A DNA stretch of 64,000 bases. Source: Cycas panzhihuaensis. Its lineage: Eukaryota > Cycadophyta. The notes under the pieces are model-generated. The model had not been told where the DNA came from and did not search any database. It worked only from the letters and a program-made list of their open reading frames with translations. Below, one piece after another: positions 20,631 to 31,522 of this stretch. Numbering within the stretch: the first letter of the stretch is position 1; the number at the start of each line of letters is the position of its first letter. Made by a program: the position numbers and the translations under genes. The stretch lies in the NCBI GenBank assembly GCA_023213395.1, contig CM041465.1:23684001-23748000 (forward strand), read 5' to 3'.

Positions 20631-21498
20631 GCTTCGCTTTAGTTCGGATGTAACTTCCAACACTTTGTCGTAATATGACCACTAATATCACAATGCTCAC
20701 AATAGTTAGAACTTTTAACAAAATTAGTTCTTTCTTCTTTCCTTCTTGCCTTTTTGATGAGTGCAATTTAGGATTCTTTTCATACTTATTAGAAGTAAAA
20801 GTAGAATCTTTAGATATGAATGTAGATTTCTTACTTTTACTTTTTATTGCCATAGCCATCCTACTTGCTTCTCCAATGGATTGAACCTTAAAAAGCCTTA
20901 GTTCCTTCCTTATGTATTCATGTAATCCTCCAATGAATTTCATAAGAGTGACATGTTCATCCATATTAATACCAAGTAGCATGCCATGCCTAAAAAATAA
21001 AGAAGTATAGTCTTGGACACTTACACCTCTCCCTTGGTGTAAATATTTCCAAGTGACCCATTGGTCTTCCTCATGACCTATGGGGTAGAATTGCTTCTTT
21101 ATTATTTTCTTAAAATCCCTCCATGAAAAATAAGATACATCATGAGTCTTTAAATATGCATTCCACCATGTCAATGCATGTTTACACAACTTGAGCCTAG
21201 CAAATGAAAGCTTTTGAGCATTACTATAAGCATAGATTGTGAAGTAGGTTTCAAGTTGATCCAACCAATGGTCCAACTTTTCAGCATTTACCTCTCCATC
21301 ATAAGTTGGAATATCCAACTTTGCCTCCACCTTGAAGGGTTGATGAGATGAAGTACCCTTGCTTTCTTCAAAAGAGTGCTTTAAGGTCTCCTCCTCTTCC
21401 TCTTCATGGTCGTGGTCATATGTGGATCCTCCTTCAAATTCCTTCTCTTTGCCTTTTCCTTTGACTAGAGGTAGAAGGTGGGTCATCATTTGCATCAA
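20631..21498 (-). pseudogene. gag: gag of E1
   Basis: An open reading of about 280 codons. It has an acidic N-terminal linker, the capsid motif KLDHWLDQLETYFTIYAYSN, LKLCKHALTWWNAYLKTHD, and a serine/lysine-rich region. The nucleocapsid knuckle CEHCDISGHITTKC (C-x2-C-x4-H-x4-C, complete) lies in a shifted frame near 20655-20695. The first ATG of the open stretch is at 21498; the true start may be up to 60 bases upstream. It would form the particle shell. Confidence 0.82.
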
Positions 21499-21671
21499 GG
21501 CTTCGACGTTCTTCTCAAGCCTTTCAAATCTAATTTCTCCATCTTCTTTTCACCATGGTGCTTGGATTCTTTCTTTGTCTTCTTGGTGATTGCAACACAA
21601 GAAAGTCTTCACCTTTCTCTTTGTATCCTTTCCTTGTTTGTACCATTCAAGTCCCTACAACAAAGATCAGA

Positions 21672-21684
21672 GGTTCTGATACCA
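21672..21684 (-). other. Primer-binding site of E1, tRNA-iMet
   Basis: On the minus strand TGGTATCAGAACC, five bases from the 5' LTR, matches the plant initiator-Met primer site (TGGTATCAGAGCC) except for one base. Confidence 0.9.
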
Positions 21685-21689
21685 AAATA

Positions 21690-22744
21690 TGATCCCAAAA
21701 GAGCTTAGTTGGTGAAGAAATCAATTATCAACCTTTCCTCCTTGAGATCCTGGGAGTTAGTGTAGAAAACTCAATAACATTAAAACAACAATGAGCCCAT
21801 GAAAGGAAAATTCTACACCAAATCAATTATTCTTGACATTGATCCAAAAGTATGAGGAGTAATACTTTTATTAAACCATGAAAATCTCCATTTAATGGTG
21901 GAGAAATCAACTAGCAAAAGAATGGTAAAATTACAAGGAATAAATGTTACAATTATACCATAAGGGGGACTCAAACCCTCCAAATGCTTCTCCAAGGATG
22001 CTTCCCAAGTCAAGTCTCCAAGAACCACCTCTCCAACCTGTAGAAGGGCTCAATTTATAGAAAGAAACCTGAATTTCATGTTTAACAAGTGGCAATCATG
22101 CAAGTATAACCACTAACCACCAGAATGCATGTTGTCCAAGTGGCCTTCATACAATTCTTAAAAGTTTACAGTTTGTAAAAGATCTTAATGTACTCCAATT
22201 TGGCTCAAATTTGGTACACGTATAGGAACTTATGTCCCCTCAGCGTCCTCAAAGTTTCAGCTCATTTGGATGTCATTTGACTACATTGTTATTCATTTAG
22301 TAATAATATGTATTTCCTATTTTTCTGCTATCCAAGTAGCCTTCATAAAATTCATAAAAGTTGTGGCTTGTAACTAACCTTAACGAACTCCAATTTAGCT
22401 CAAATTTTGTACACATATAGTAACATATGTCTCCTCCGCTTCCTCAAAATTTTAGCTCATTTTGATGTCATTTGGCGATGTTTCTATTCATATAATCAAA
22501 ATATATATTTTCTATTTTTTTTCTACTAACTATGGGATTAATTTTTATGCAAAGACAAGGCTTGAACTCTAATCAAATGATATTTTCTGAACCCCACCTT
22601 TTGTACACATCTAATGAGATGTGTCTTATCCCTTTAAACAAAAGTTCATAGAGTTTTGATACCATTTGGCCATATCTCTTTTAGTTATGCCAATGCCTAG
22701 CATTTTCCGCATCCTGTAAATATATGGTAGATCCTCCTGGATCA
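21690..22744 (-). repeat. 5' LTR of E1
   Basis: 1055 bp, about 96% identical to the other LTR by eye. The TATA-like TATAAATT on the minus strand at 22052-22059 is a plausible promoter. The same internal tandem units are present. Confidence 0.93.
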
Positions 22745-22749
22745 CTTAC
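22745..22749 (+). repeat. Right target-site duplication of E1
   Basis: CTTAC, partner of 16018-16022. Confidence 0.95.
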
Positions 22750-23270
22750 CCTTTCGGTTCATTCCATTTGATATTGCTTACTTACATGTGTGACACTTAT
22801 CCCCTTTTCCTTTTTCGTTTGCCCCTTGAATCATTAAAGGAAACTTTGGTTTAGTTATCTCTCTCCCTTTCTCTTTCTCCTCCTCTTGGCCCTATTTACT
22901 TGGCCAAATAACCAAGAGGAACCCAACTACATGGTATGCTCTTGTCTATCTTGTCCACATCTGTTTCCCTCCATCATAGGGAAACTTTTGAGGATTCCTC
23001 TTCTACCCTTCCAGCCATCCAAGGGTGGGAGGACCTTCCTCTTGAGTCTATCTAGGCTACCCTCCTTGTATTCCCTCTCTCTTTCTTGGATTGAGGCGCC
23101 ACTTCAAGGTAGTTGGGTATCATCTGCAGGTCCTGAACTCGTGCTCTAGCACACAGGGCACCCTGCGTGATACTTTCTTCGCTTATAGGTTTTCACCCAC
23201 ACCTTTGATATCACCATCGACCATTATCACTCCTACCGAGCTTAGTGATTATCCCGTAGACACACATCTA

Positions 23271-24312
23271 GCAGGTCCATCAGTGATTGCAAGAGGAGAG
23301 ACAGGACCTTCAGGAGCTATAGAAGGAGAGGTGGGTCCTTCAGGGACTACAAGGAGAGGTAGGGCACCACAGACACTAGTCCAGAGACTAAGGATAATGG
23401 GGAGAGCCTAGGTAGTGGTAGTACCAGCAGAGGAGGACAAAGGTGCCTCGGTAGGTCAGGTCATATGTGAGGTGGTATCGAAGGAAGAGGAGGTACTAAC
23501 AACTAGGGGAGGTCCCGAGGAGGAGGTGATCGTATGAGCCAAGGAGTCAACAGTCCCAGGAGGTGAGATATTGCCTTTTCCTATCATCTTTTAATCACTA
23601 GACATCTAGTTGTTCTATTTTATTTGGTTTGTTTGGTATACATATATGGATATATATACAAACATATGATGTGTTGGACTCCAAAAGAGCAATGGAGATT
23701 AGGAGATTGGTCAAGGTGATAGTCCAGGAGATGTTCCCCTGGGCCTACACGAAGGGGTAACCTCCCATCTAGGCAAGAGAGGAGCCACGGTCGGCAGGGG
23801 CTCATACATTAACATTTGTCCCATTAGTCAGAGCCAAAGATGTGTGGGTAGCAGAGTCCCAGGAGTATAAGGTGTGAGTGGGATGGCTACAGGGCAAGCT
23901 GGACATGACTAGAGTAGAGAAGGATACTCTATGAGGTCAGGTCTAGGCACTAGAGGCTCAAGGAGGAGTAGGTGGTAATACAGAGAGTCACATCAAAGTG
24001 GTAGTGCTAGAGGAGCAGCTCTGAGGGATAGAGGAGATGTTTCAAAGGATGGAGGAGAGGCTTCGAGGAGAAGAAGGTGAGATGGATTATATCCAGGCAT
24101 GATACGATCAGCTAGTAGATCAAGTGACATCGAGGTCATCATAGAGTAGGACACATACTCATATAGTGGCGATGATCTCGAGGAGGCCTCGGGATAAGGG
24201 AAGTAAGGTAAGGAGCTCCTAGAGGTGCAAGAGGAGTCTAGGAGGTATGTGGTCCCCACGAGAGAGATCACATAGACCAGAAGACGATGCACCAGGAGAA
24301 GGGGAGCACTAG
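23271..24312 (+). pseudogene. Antisense plant-mobile-domain-like gene of copy D, 3' part (end of exon 2 and exon 3)
   Basis: Only the low-complexity end of exon 2 (23271-23562, VSKEEEVLTTRGGPEEEV) and exon 3 (about 23687-24312) remain; copy A removed the mobile domain. The donor at 23563 is GTGAGA, as in A. Exon 3 stays in one frame for 209 codons with the split codon, to TAG 24310-24312, with nine internal stops all explainable by C-to-T or G-to-A. It reads VQEMFPWAYTKG, TFVPLVRAKDVWVAESQEYK, then a glutamate-rich coiled coil (MFQRMEERLRGEEGEMDYIQ). Frame and exon phase agree with A and B. Confidence 0.75.
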
Positions 24313-25087
24313 AGAGTAGGATATATTTAGTTATGATTTGGGAAAGTATCAAACCTCTAGGGAGTCACCATATGTTTCCACATGATTGTACTCCTCCCTG
24401 TAAGGATTATGGTTTCCCACAGATGATGTACTATACCATTTGTATGATATGATACATTACAATTTTTTTTGTATATAGACAGTGCCATTGGTACCCCATT
24501 TGATGTATAATAGTGTGTGATGACACATGATGATGTATTATGTTGCATTTACTTTTATATGTATATTTGTTTGTGCATATGTGAGGGTGCGCGAGTGCAC
24601 AAGGAACTATAGATTATGATGATTTGAGTTAACTATCATATGGTTTATGTTAGAGGTTAGTTTGAGTTGCATACACTTCCTTTCATACAGGGCCACATCC
24701 CTAACAGGCACACACATGATCACCATGAGCATCGGCAATAGGTGTATGTGAGACTAAGAGATAGGGAACTATACATGTCCACATAAGAGCATAGTAGAAT
24801 ATGCAAGGAAGCACTAACGAGAAAGGGAGTAATGATACTTGAGTATGCCATCCTAGTTGGGGAGTGTTTCCAGGCTTAGGAATGACAGGGACAACACACC
24901 CAATTAGGAGGATGGGGCCCCCAAAGAAAGGGGGACAAGGGGTTCTGCAGGAGGAACACAAAAGGAGCAAGAAAACCATCCTAAACCACCATTCCACCTG
25001 TGATTATAAGGAATGGGGATGTTCCTAGGGTGGTAGTTTAGGCTTATTTTAGAGTGAAAGGAAAGAGAGGAATGGTCACACATAAAA
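24313..25087. other. Convergent 3' region of copy D
   Basis: Non-coding stretch between antisense exon 3 and the integrase end, alignable with A 8988-9721 and B 50080-50825. It lacks the S1 solo LTR, so its left-to-right continuity is the empty site for S1. No gene is seen. Confidence 0.55.
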
Positions 25088-26330
25088 TTTCTTTAGGAAT
25101 TTCCCATTAATGGTCTTTTCGAATTCGAGACCTTCCAGGGTTGCAATCTTGTAAGTGCCATTACCGAGGCTCTCGAGAATGACAAAAGGAATAATCCACT
25201 TAGGTTCAAATTTGGATAGGTGGTCGTGGAGATATTCTAATTTGAGGATGTGGTCACCCAGATGTAAAGAGCAAGAATGAAGGTATTTGTCTTATGTCCT
25301 TCGTACCATGGCCTTAGAAGCGAGATTCACTTAGTAGGTGGTCAAGTGCTTCTCGTCTAAGGCCTCAAGGTCTAAGAGGCGAGTAATGCGGATAAACTCC
25401 TTAACGATGAGACCTCAAAGAAAGACTCATAAGGAAGGGATCACCACTTACAATAGGAGAACTGCCTCTATTTCGTATACTAGGGAAAAAAGGTGCAATC
25501 CCGTAGTCATACAGATAGATGTGCGATATGCCCATAGATAAGAAAAGAGCTAAAGATGCCAATCTCTTTGAGATTGGGCTAAAATTTTCTTTAAAATATT
25601 TATAAGGGTTTTGTTGAATGATTCAACTTGGCCATTGGCCTCGAGGTAATAGGGAGAGGAGGTTTTGTGAGAAATTTTAAATTTTTCACAGAGTTCGTCC
25701 ATCTCCTTATTATAGAAAGGAGTTCCATTATCAGTGATCAAGACATCAGGAACTCTGAAATGGTAGATGATGTACTGGTAGATGAAGGTGGCTATCGTCT
25801 TACTAGGAGTAGTGGTCAAAGGGACCGCTTCAACCTATTTAGTGAAGTACTCCATAGTAGTTAAGATGAAATTGTGCTACAACAAAGAAGATGGGGATAT
25901 GGCTCCAATAAGGTCCAAACCCCATTGGGAGAAGGGCCATGGAGATATGATGGGATGGAGGGCCTTAAAAAGCAAGTGGGTGATGTTAGCATGCTCTTGG
26001 CATTACTGACATCTCAAGGCATAGGAATGGGCATCCTTAAAGAGAGATGGCTAGTAATACCCCATATGGAGAATCCTTTGGGCCATGGATTGGCCCCCAA
26101 AGTGGCCCCCACAAATGTCATTGTGGCATTCGTGGAGTATTTGGTTCACTTTGTCAGGGTTGATATAGCGAAGAAGGATCCCATGGAAGGATCTCTTATA
26201 TAATACTTCATCCATGAGGAAGTATTGCCTGGTAGTAGCTTGAATGTGAGACCTAACTTTGTTACTAGCTTCAGGGTGATACTACTACTGGGTGAGGTAT
26301 TATACAATATCTCCATACCACTCACTATCG
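25088..26330 (-). pseudogene. Integrase of TatG copy D, broken
   Basis: Minus-strand pieces include VLITDNGTPFYNKEMDELCE and HKTSSPYYLEANGQVESFNK (25819-25550), which hold the second Asp and the Glu of the DDE triad; the glutamine lost in copy A is intact here. The zinc-finger part lies near 26200-26030, and the C-terminal part ends at about 25090 with GKFLKKFYV-like sequence directly followed by the convergent region. Frameshifts and stops interrupt it. Confidence 0.78.
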
Positions 26331-26459
26331 GTAAGCAGATGAGGAGGAGAATTTTGAATGGCTAGGATAGGATAGTCAGGCAAAGAATTGTCAACGGGAA
26401 TGTCAAAAGGGTTTGGGATGGGGGCATTGGTGAGTTTCTCATCCACCACCATCCTTTTC

Positions 26460-27800
26460 TTTGACTTCCTATTAACAATTTAGAGGTTAAATTCCTAAAG
26501 GAGGATGGCCCGCTTACTAGTCCTACCTATCGTGTTAGGTCAGGTGAGTAAATATCTTAGGGATCAGATTGGATGATTACCCAAGTAGTATTCCCAAGCA
26601 AGTAGTGCCTAAACTTCTTGGTAACATGTACCAAGGAGAGACACTCCTTCTCGGTAGAAGAGTAGTTAAGTTCAACAGTCATGAGAGTGCAACTGATGAA
26701 GTAAATAGCCCTTTCAGTTCCCGAATCATCCTCCTGAGCTAACATAGTGCCCTAGGACTCATCAGTACCCAAAGTATAAAGAATGAATGGCCTATTAAAG
26801 AGAGGGGGTGCCAACATCAAGGCAGAAGTGAGGGCTTCCTTGAGTTCTTTGAAGGCTTATTGGGCCTTTGAAGACCAGATGAACGAGGCTCCCTTCTTTA
26901 ACAGGTTGGTAAGAGGTTTGGAATTTATGGTGAAATTTGCTAAGAAACACCTAAGAAATCTGAGCCTACCTAAGAATGACTTGATCTGTCATTGGGTTTT
27001 AGGAGGCAACATGTCAAGGATGGCCTTGAATTTATTGGGGTTTATTTGGATCCCTTGTTTTGACATAAGGAAGCCAAGGAGTTTACCAGCTGTCACGACA
27101 AACACACATTTATGTGGGTTGAGGCTTACATCATATTTGTGACATCGTATAAAGATGGCTCATAAATTGGAAGGATGATGGGTTCTAATGTATGAGAGAC
27201 CCATCATATCATCCATGAAAACCTCAGATCCTACAGAGATTTGTTAATAGGTGGTGTTTATATTTTTTAACCCAAAGGGCATCACCTTATAGGCGAAGGT
27301 GCCCCATAGGGTAGTGAAGGACGTCTTATAACAGTCTTTAGGAGAAATCTAGATTTGGTTGTAGCCAAAGAAGCCATCCATTAAGGACATGCCTTAAAAA
27401 TCAACGGTTCGATCAATAATTTAATCAATGAAGGGAAGTGGGAAGTTGTCCTTGAGACATACGTTGTTGATGTCTCAGAAATCAACGCATATCTGAATTA
27501 TCATGTTCTTTTGGAAAGGGGAATAATATTAGACACCCACTTGGGGTAGTCGATAGAAGTGATTAACCTCACATTTAGGAGTTCTTCAACTTCCATCTTG
27601 ACATTAACTAAAAGCTTAGGATGAAGAGGGCACTACTTTTGACACGTGGGACGAGTGCCCAGGATAGTGATGAGGTTGTGGGTAATGATTGAAGGATCTA
27701 TCCCCTTCATATTAGAATAGTCCCACTTGAAGATGTCTTGAAATTCCTAGAATAGAAGGGTGTACTCCTTTATTTCATCAGGAGAGAATTCCACTCCTAC
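26460..27800 (-). pseudogene. Reverse transcriptase and RNase H of TatG copy D
   Basis: The pre-RT block lies near 27780-27650. The catalytic motif at 27208-27219 reads F-M-D-D-M-M, with an aromatic Phe in place of the usual Tyr. RNase H shows MLAQEDDSGTERAIYFISCT and EKECLSLVHVTKKFRHYLLG (26745-26560), ending near VIIQSDP. Stops and frameshifts are frequent. A linker of about 150 bases without a second RNase H separates it from the integrase. Confidence 0.78.
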
Positions 27801-28639
27801 CTTAATGACCTTACCTGGGGCAAGCACTATGTCTTTGGTTGCCCCTATGCAGATGGCATTCCTCTCCTTGAAGTGAAGGGGGGCTTAGTCAATGGGAAGG
27901 GGCAGAATAGGAGATGAGCTTAGGTCATCAAGGGAAGACCCAATAGTTAGGACCTTTTGGTGACCAAGCCTATGGTGACTAGAAGGCAGATTAGGTGTGA
28001 AGCCCGCTAAATACTCAAGCAAAGGCTCATCATCCCCAAAGTAGTCCACCCTATGGATGACCACACCTCGAGAAGACAAGGAGAGAGGGGAAGTAAAAGC
28101 AGTGGGACTGTGGCGGTCGACACACCGCTTGACATACCCAAGGGACTCTCCAGAAGAGTCAGAAGAAGTTCTTATATAAGGGATAATAAGAGGCTCCCTG
28201 GCTTCATTGCATATAGGGGAAGATAAAGAGGGAGACGTAAGAATCACCTGATTAATAAGAGCGATAACATGAGACACTAGGGGAGAGTTAGTTTCTTCAA
28301 TAATGGGAGTTCTAGATCAAGACCTAGAATGAAGGGAGTGCCCCCTACTCATGCCTAGGAGAGAGATGGGATGAGGGAAATCCTCATCCTCACCATCAGA
28401 CTTGTCATTGCTGAGTATGATGAGATACCCATAGCTTCTGACACCAGTGTGTGAGGTTGGAAGAAGAGGATGAAAGGTCTTCTTCCAAAGGGGATGGATT
28501 AGGGATGTCAATAGAGCAAGCAGAGGCATGGGTAGAAAGGTCCTTATCACCCTTTACTTGACCATGAACTACTTGACAAGGTTGGTGAGGTTACTTAATC
28601 AAAGGAGGCTCTTGGGAGACAACTCTCATTCGCCCCTCA

Positions 28640-29245
28640 TAGACGAACTTAAGTTGTCCCTATTAGGATGAGCATATGGATCCCATTTGGTCGAGCCATG
28701 ACCATCCCAATAGAAGATTGTAGTCAACGTCAATATTGAGAACTATAATATCAGTGAGGATAGTGTTGTCCTCAAGAGTAAGAGGGATGGACGTCGATCC
28801 CAAGGGTGTCTTTTTGCTACCATCGTAGCCTTGACACTACCATAGAACTGGATCCAGGGCTGATATACCAAGCTCTTGCATAACGCACAAGGGCATGGCA
28901 TTAATAGAAGAACCATTGTCAACAATAATTCTCCACAAAGTGCAATCGGGAGTATCAATAGTTACAATGAAAAGGAAATGCCATTGGCATTCCTTTTCAT
29001 CGGTAGGGGGAAGGTCCTTAAGATCAAAAGAAATGATAGGTTCACAACTTAGGGCAACACCCAAGGCATGGACGAACACATCACCCAATCCTAAGGATTC
29101 CAGGAGAAGCGTACGCTATTCAGGGCAGCTCCTTAAGACAACCATTATGGACATTCTAGCAGCCATAGTGTGGAGTTCATTAATAATGGAGAAGGGCTTC
29201 CCCTTTGTGGTAGGTTGGGAAAGGGATCTTCTAAAGTCATAGTGA
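28640..29245 (-). pseudogene. Protease of TatG copy D
   Basis: IIVDNGSSINAMPLCVMQEL (about 28935-28860) is the active-site region, with the family's D-N-G triad. It is preceded by LGVALSCEPIISFDLKDLPP and CQWHFLFIVTIDTPDCTLWR, and followed by a degraded LLLG-WL element near 28700. It aligns with A 4185-4806 and B 54417-54995. Confidence 0.75.
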
Positions 29246-29689
29246 CTAGGGCACATAGGAATGGTCTTGGGAAGTGCAGGGACTTCTGGAAGAGAGGTTT
29301 CTGGAAGAGGTTCAAGGTGAGATGTGGATGAACAAGTGCTATTCGCCTCTTTAGCTGCTTGAGACCTGGTTAGGGTGTATAATGGAGTAGTCTCAAGAAA
29401 CTAGATGACCTTCTTTCCCTTGTTTTAGTATCAAGAAGGTGAAGGGATACGATGGTCAGGGGAACCTGAGGAAAAGGATGAATTCCTTGCACCCTTCCCT
29501 TTAGCTTATGAAGGGTGAGGGTTTGGGGATGTTCCTCAGTTTTGACTATTCTTTTATTGGTGATTATGATCACATTCCCCATGTTTGGGGAAGGGATCGC
29601 TATGGATGGGCTAATCGAAGCTAGGCATAGATGCCCATTTGGGGGAAGAATCACGCTGCAGGGCAACCCTAGGTTATTGGGCCTGGTAT

Positions 29690-31267
29690 TATGAATCTTC
29701 ATGGAAGCATTCTCCATGGATGGAACACCACTTCTTTTCAAGGGAGGAATCAGGTTTTCTCACTTGAGAAGACTAGGTGTAACCACCCTTAGAGGGAGCA
29801 GCTTGGGAAGCCTGGTGGACTGGCTTATGCGAGGTGGGGGATGAAGGAGCTTGGAGTTTGAGCTCCTTCATAGTACGTTCAAACAAATGTATGGAAGAAG
29901 TGTGAGGATCTAAGGCCTTCTTAGTAGGATGAGAAGAAGACCTAGCAGGCTATTGGGTTTTGATCTCTCAGGGTGGTGGAGGTGCCTCCCATCATTGTGA
30001 GGGATTTAGAGGCTTCTTAAGTATGGCTTAGATCTTAATGGCCTCAAGCACCAAGCAATTAGCTATGGCAGAATCACACATAGTTGCCCCTATTTTAAAG
30101 ACTTCGATGTGGACTTCTAGGTAAAGGGCATTGACAAAGAGGTCCCTCTTCAACTCCTTAAACAGAGTTGCCTTGGTGGAATGAAGAAGGTCATGAAAAT
30201 GTCTCACAAAGTCACAATTCATTTTATCATGACCTTGTTTAAGAGACAAAAGGGATTTCATCCCACTCTCGAATGGACAGGCTACATCAAAATAGTTGAC
30301 AAATTCATCTACAAGTTGTTGGAATGAAAAAATAAAATGTGTTAGTAGGCGATAAAACCACTTAAGGGCATCGCCTTGAAGGGATCATGGGAAGAGTTTT
30401 ATAAGAATGTGGTCATAGGCCTAGTAATCGATGCATGCCATAGAACAGCTATGAATATGCTCTTCTGGGTCCTGTGATGAAGTCCCATCAAATTTGGGAA
30501 TTTCAGGAGGGTGAGGTAATAAGTTGGTTCTTAATGCCTTGATGGATAGCGGCATCAACCTATAGTCCTTAAAGGGGTGTGCCCTTAACTGGACCATAGG
30601 GTCAATAGAAGATGGAAGAGACATTGGGCAGGGTTGGTCCCACATGACTAGAAGTAGGGGGACATGTGGGTCCCCTAGGTCTAGTAGGCAATGGATAGAC
30701 TATGGTCAGAGGAGGGATAGTCGTTTGACTAGACAGGGGCATGCTCAACCTGAGTTGGGAAGAAGACATGCCTTGGGTGGTCCCCAAGGAACATCCATCA
30801 TGGGGAGAAGAAGATGAAGCAAAAGGTAGGCTCATCATGGGTAGGGAAGTCGAATGGGATGAGCAAGGAAAGGGAGACATAGAAGAAGGGGGCACAACAC
30901 TTCCTAAGACATTCTCAAACCACATATGATGTGGTTAGAGATAGGCATCTTGGAAACATTGGCTTAGAGCTCCTACTACATCAGTGAGAGGGGTATCCAC
31001 ATAATCGTAACAGGTGGATGGAACCTTATATGAAGCAGACCTCATAGGATGATCCTCATGAGAATCACCATGGTGGTGGTGAAACTCTAGAGGAGATGAA
31101 GGCTCTAATTTATGAGTAGAGATTTAGTGGGGTTGCGGGTGTTGCTGGTCACCCAGATAAGAGATAGGATCTTCACTTCCTTAGGTGGATACTTGGAAGG
31201 AAGTAGAAAGCTCAAGCGAATCAGACACATAAGCATGGTATATCCAATCTAAGAGAGATCCCTCTAT
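29690..31267 (-). pseudogene. gag: gag of TatG copy D
   Basis: The ancestral start is ATA at 31267-31265 in place of ATG, followed by EGSLLDWIYHA, so initiation is lost. Capsid region: LPPHPPEIPKFDGTSSQDPE (30540-30470) and FKELKRDLFVNALYLEVHIE. The nucleocapsid knuckle near 29745-29700 keeps CSIHGECFHEDS, but the last Cys codon is mutated after a stop. The gag-protease linker follows. Confidence 0.78.
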
Positions 31268-31502
31268 AATTGAACTAGGATCCGATGTAGGAAGGGGGTG
31301 ATATAAGAAGTCTTCTAATAGTGGAGGTAGACCTCACAAGCGACGTGAGAATCATTGCATACAAGTTCTGCCTATTGGTTGAAAGAGAGGACAAATAAAG
31401 TAGTGTATATATCAGGGGCTACTCAACAAAAATAACGGGAAGAGCTACTAAGAGAAAGTAGTACCAACAAGAAAGAGGAAAGAATGATCCCCTTACTGGT
31501 AG

Positions 31503-31521
31503 GTCCTCAGTATGGTCGCAA
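31503..31521 (-). other. Primer-binding site of copy D
   Basis: On the minus strand TTGCGACCATACTGAGGAC, one base from the LTR end. Its 5' part is closer to the tRNA-Arg-type site than copy A's. Confidence 0.55.
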
Positions 31522-31522
31522 G

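Larger units (their letters stand above)
16023..22744 (-). mobile_element. E1, complete Ty3/gypsy element (chromovirus-like) nested in the LTR of copy A
   Basis: It is 6722 bp, with LTRs of 1053 and 1055 bp, TGATCC...GGATCA ends and a perfect 5-bp TSD. Genes run on the minus strand: gag, protease, RT (YLDD), RNase H, integrase. The primer site matches tRNA-iMet. By eye about 40-45 differences separate the LTRs (about 4%), so it is younger than its host copy A. The iMet primer site and domain order fit chromovirus-type gypsy elements; the exact lineage is unresolved. Confidence 0.93.
1..23270 (+). mobile_element. TatG copy A, giant Ty3/gypsy (Tat-like) retrotransposon, left end outside window
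   Basis: The + strand order is LTR, primer-binding site, gag, protease, RT, RNase H, integrase, antisense cargo gene, extra RNase H, polypurine tract, LTR. The 5' LTR is cut by the window edge. Without E1 and the solo LTR, the internal part is about 11.6 kb and the 3' LTR about 2.8 kb. The two LTRs differ by roughly 8-10% where I compared them by eye, so this is an old insertion. The right flank at 23271 continues directly as internal sequence of copy D on the other strand, so A inserted into D. The ACPKD-type RT motif and tRNA-Arg-like primer site point to the Tat/Ogre group; the lineage is inferred from motifs, not from a tree. Confidence 0.88.
13762..23270 (+). repeat. 3' LTR of copy A, interrupted by E1
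   Basis: It starts TGTTTC, as do the LTRs of B and D, and ends TA (decayed CA) at 23269-23270. Removing E1 and one TSD leaves about 2.78 kb. Relative to the 5' LTR it carries an extra stretch of about 40 bases at 15461-15503. A three-unit 11-bp repeat (CCCTATTCGCA) lies at 14409-14441. The adjacent GCAGG at 23271 is the expected target duplication, whose partner is outside the window. Confidence 0.88.
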
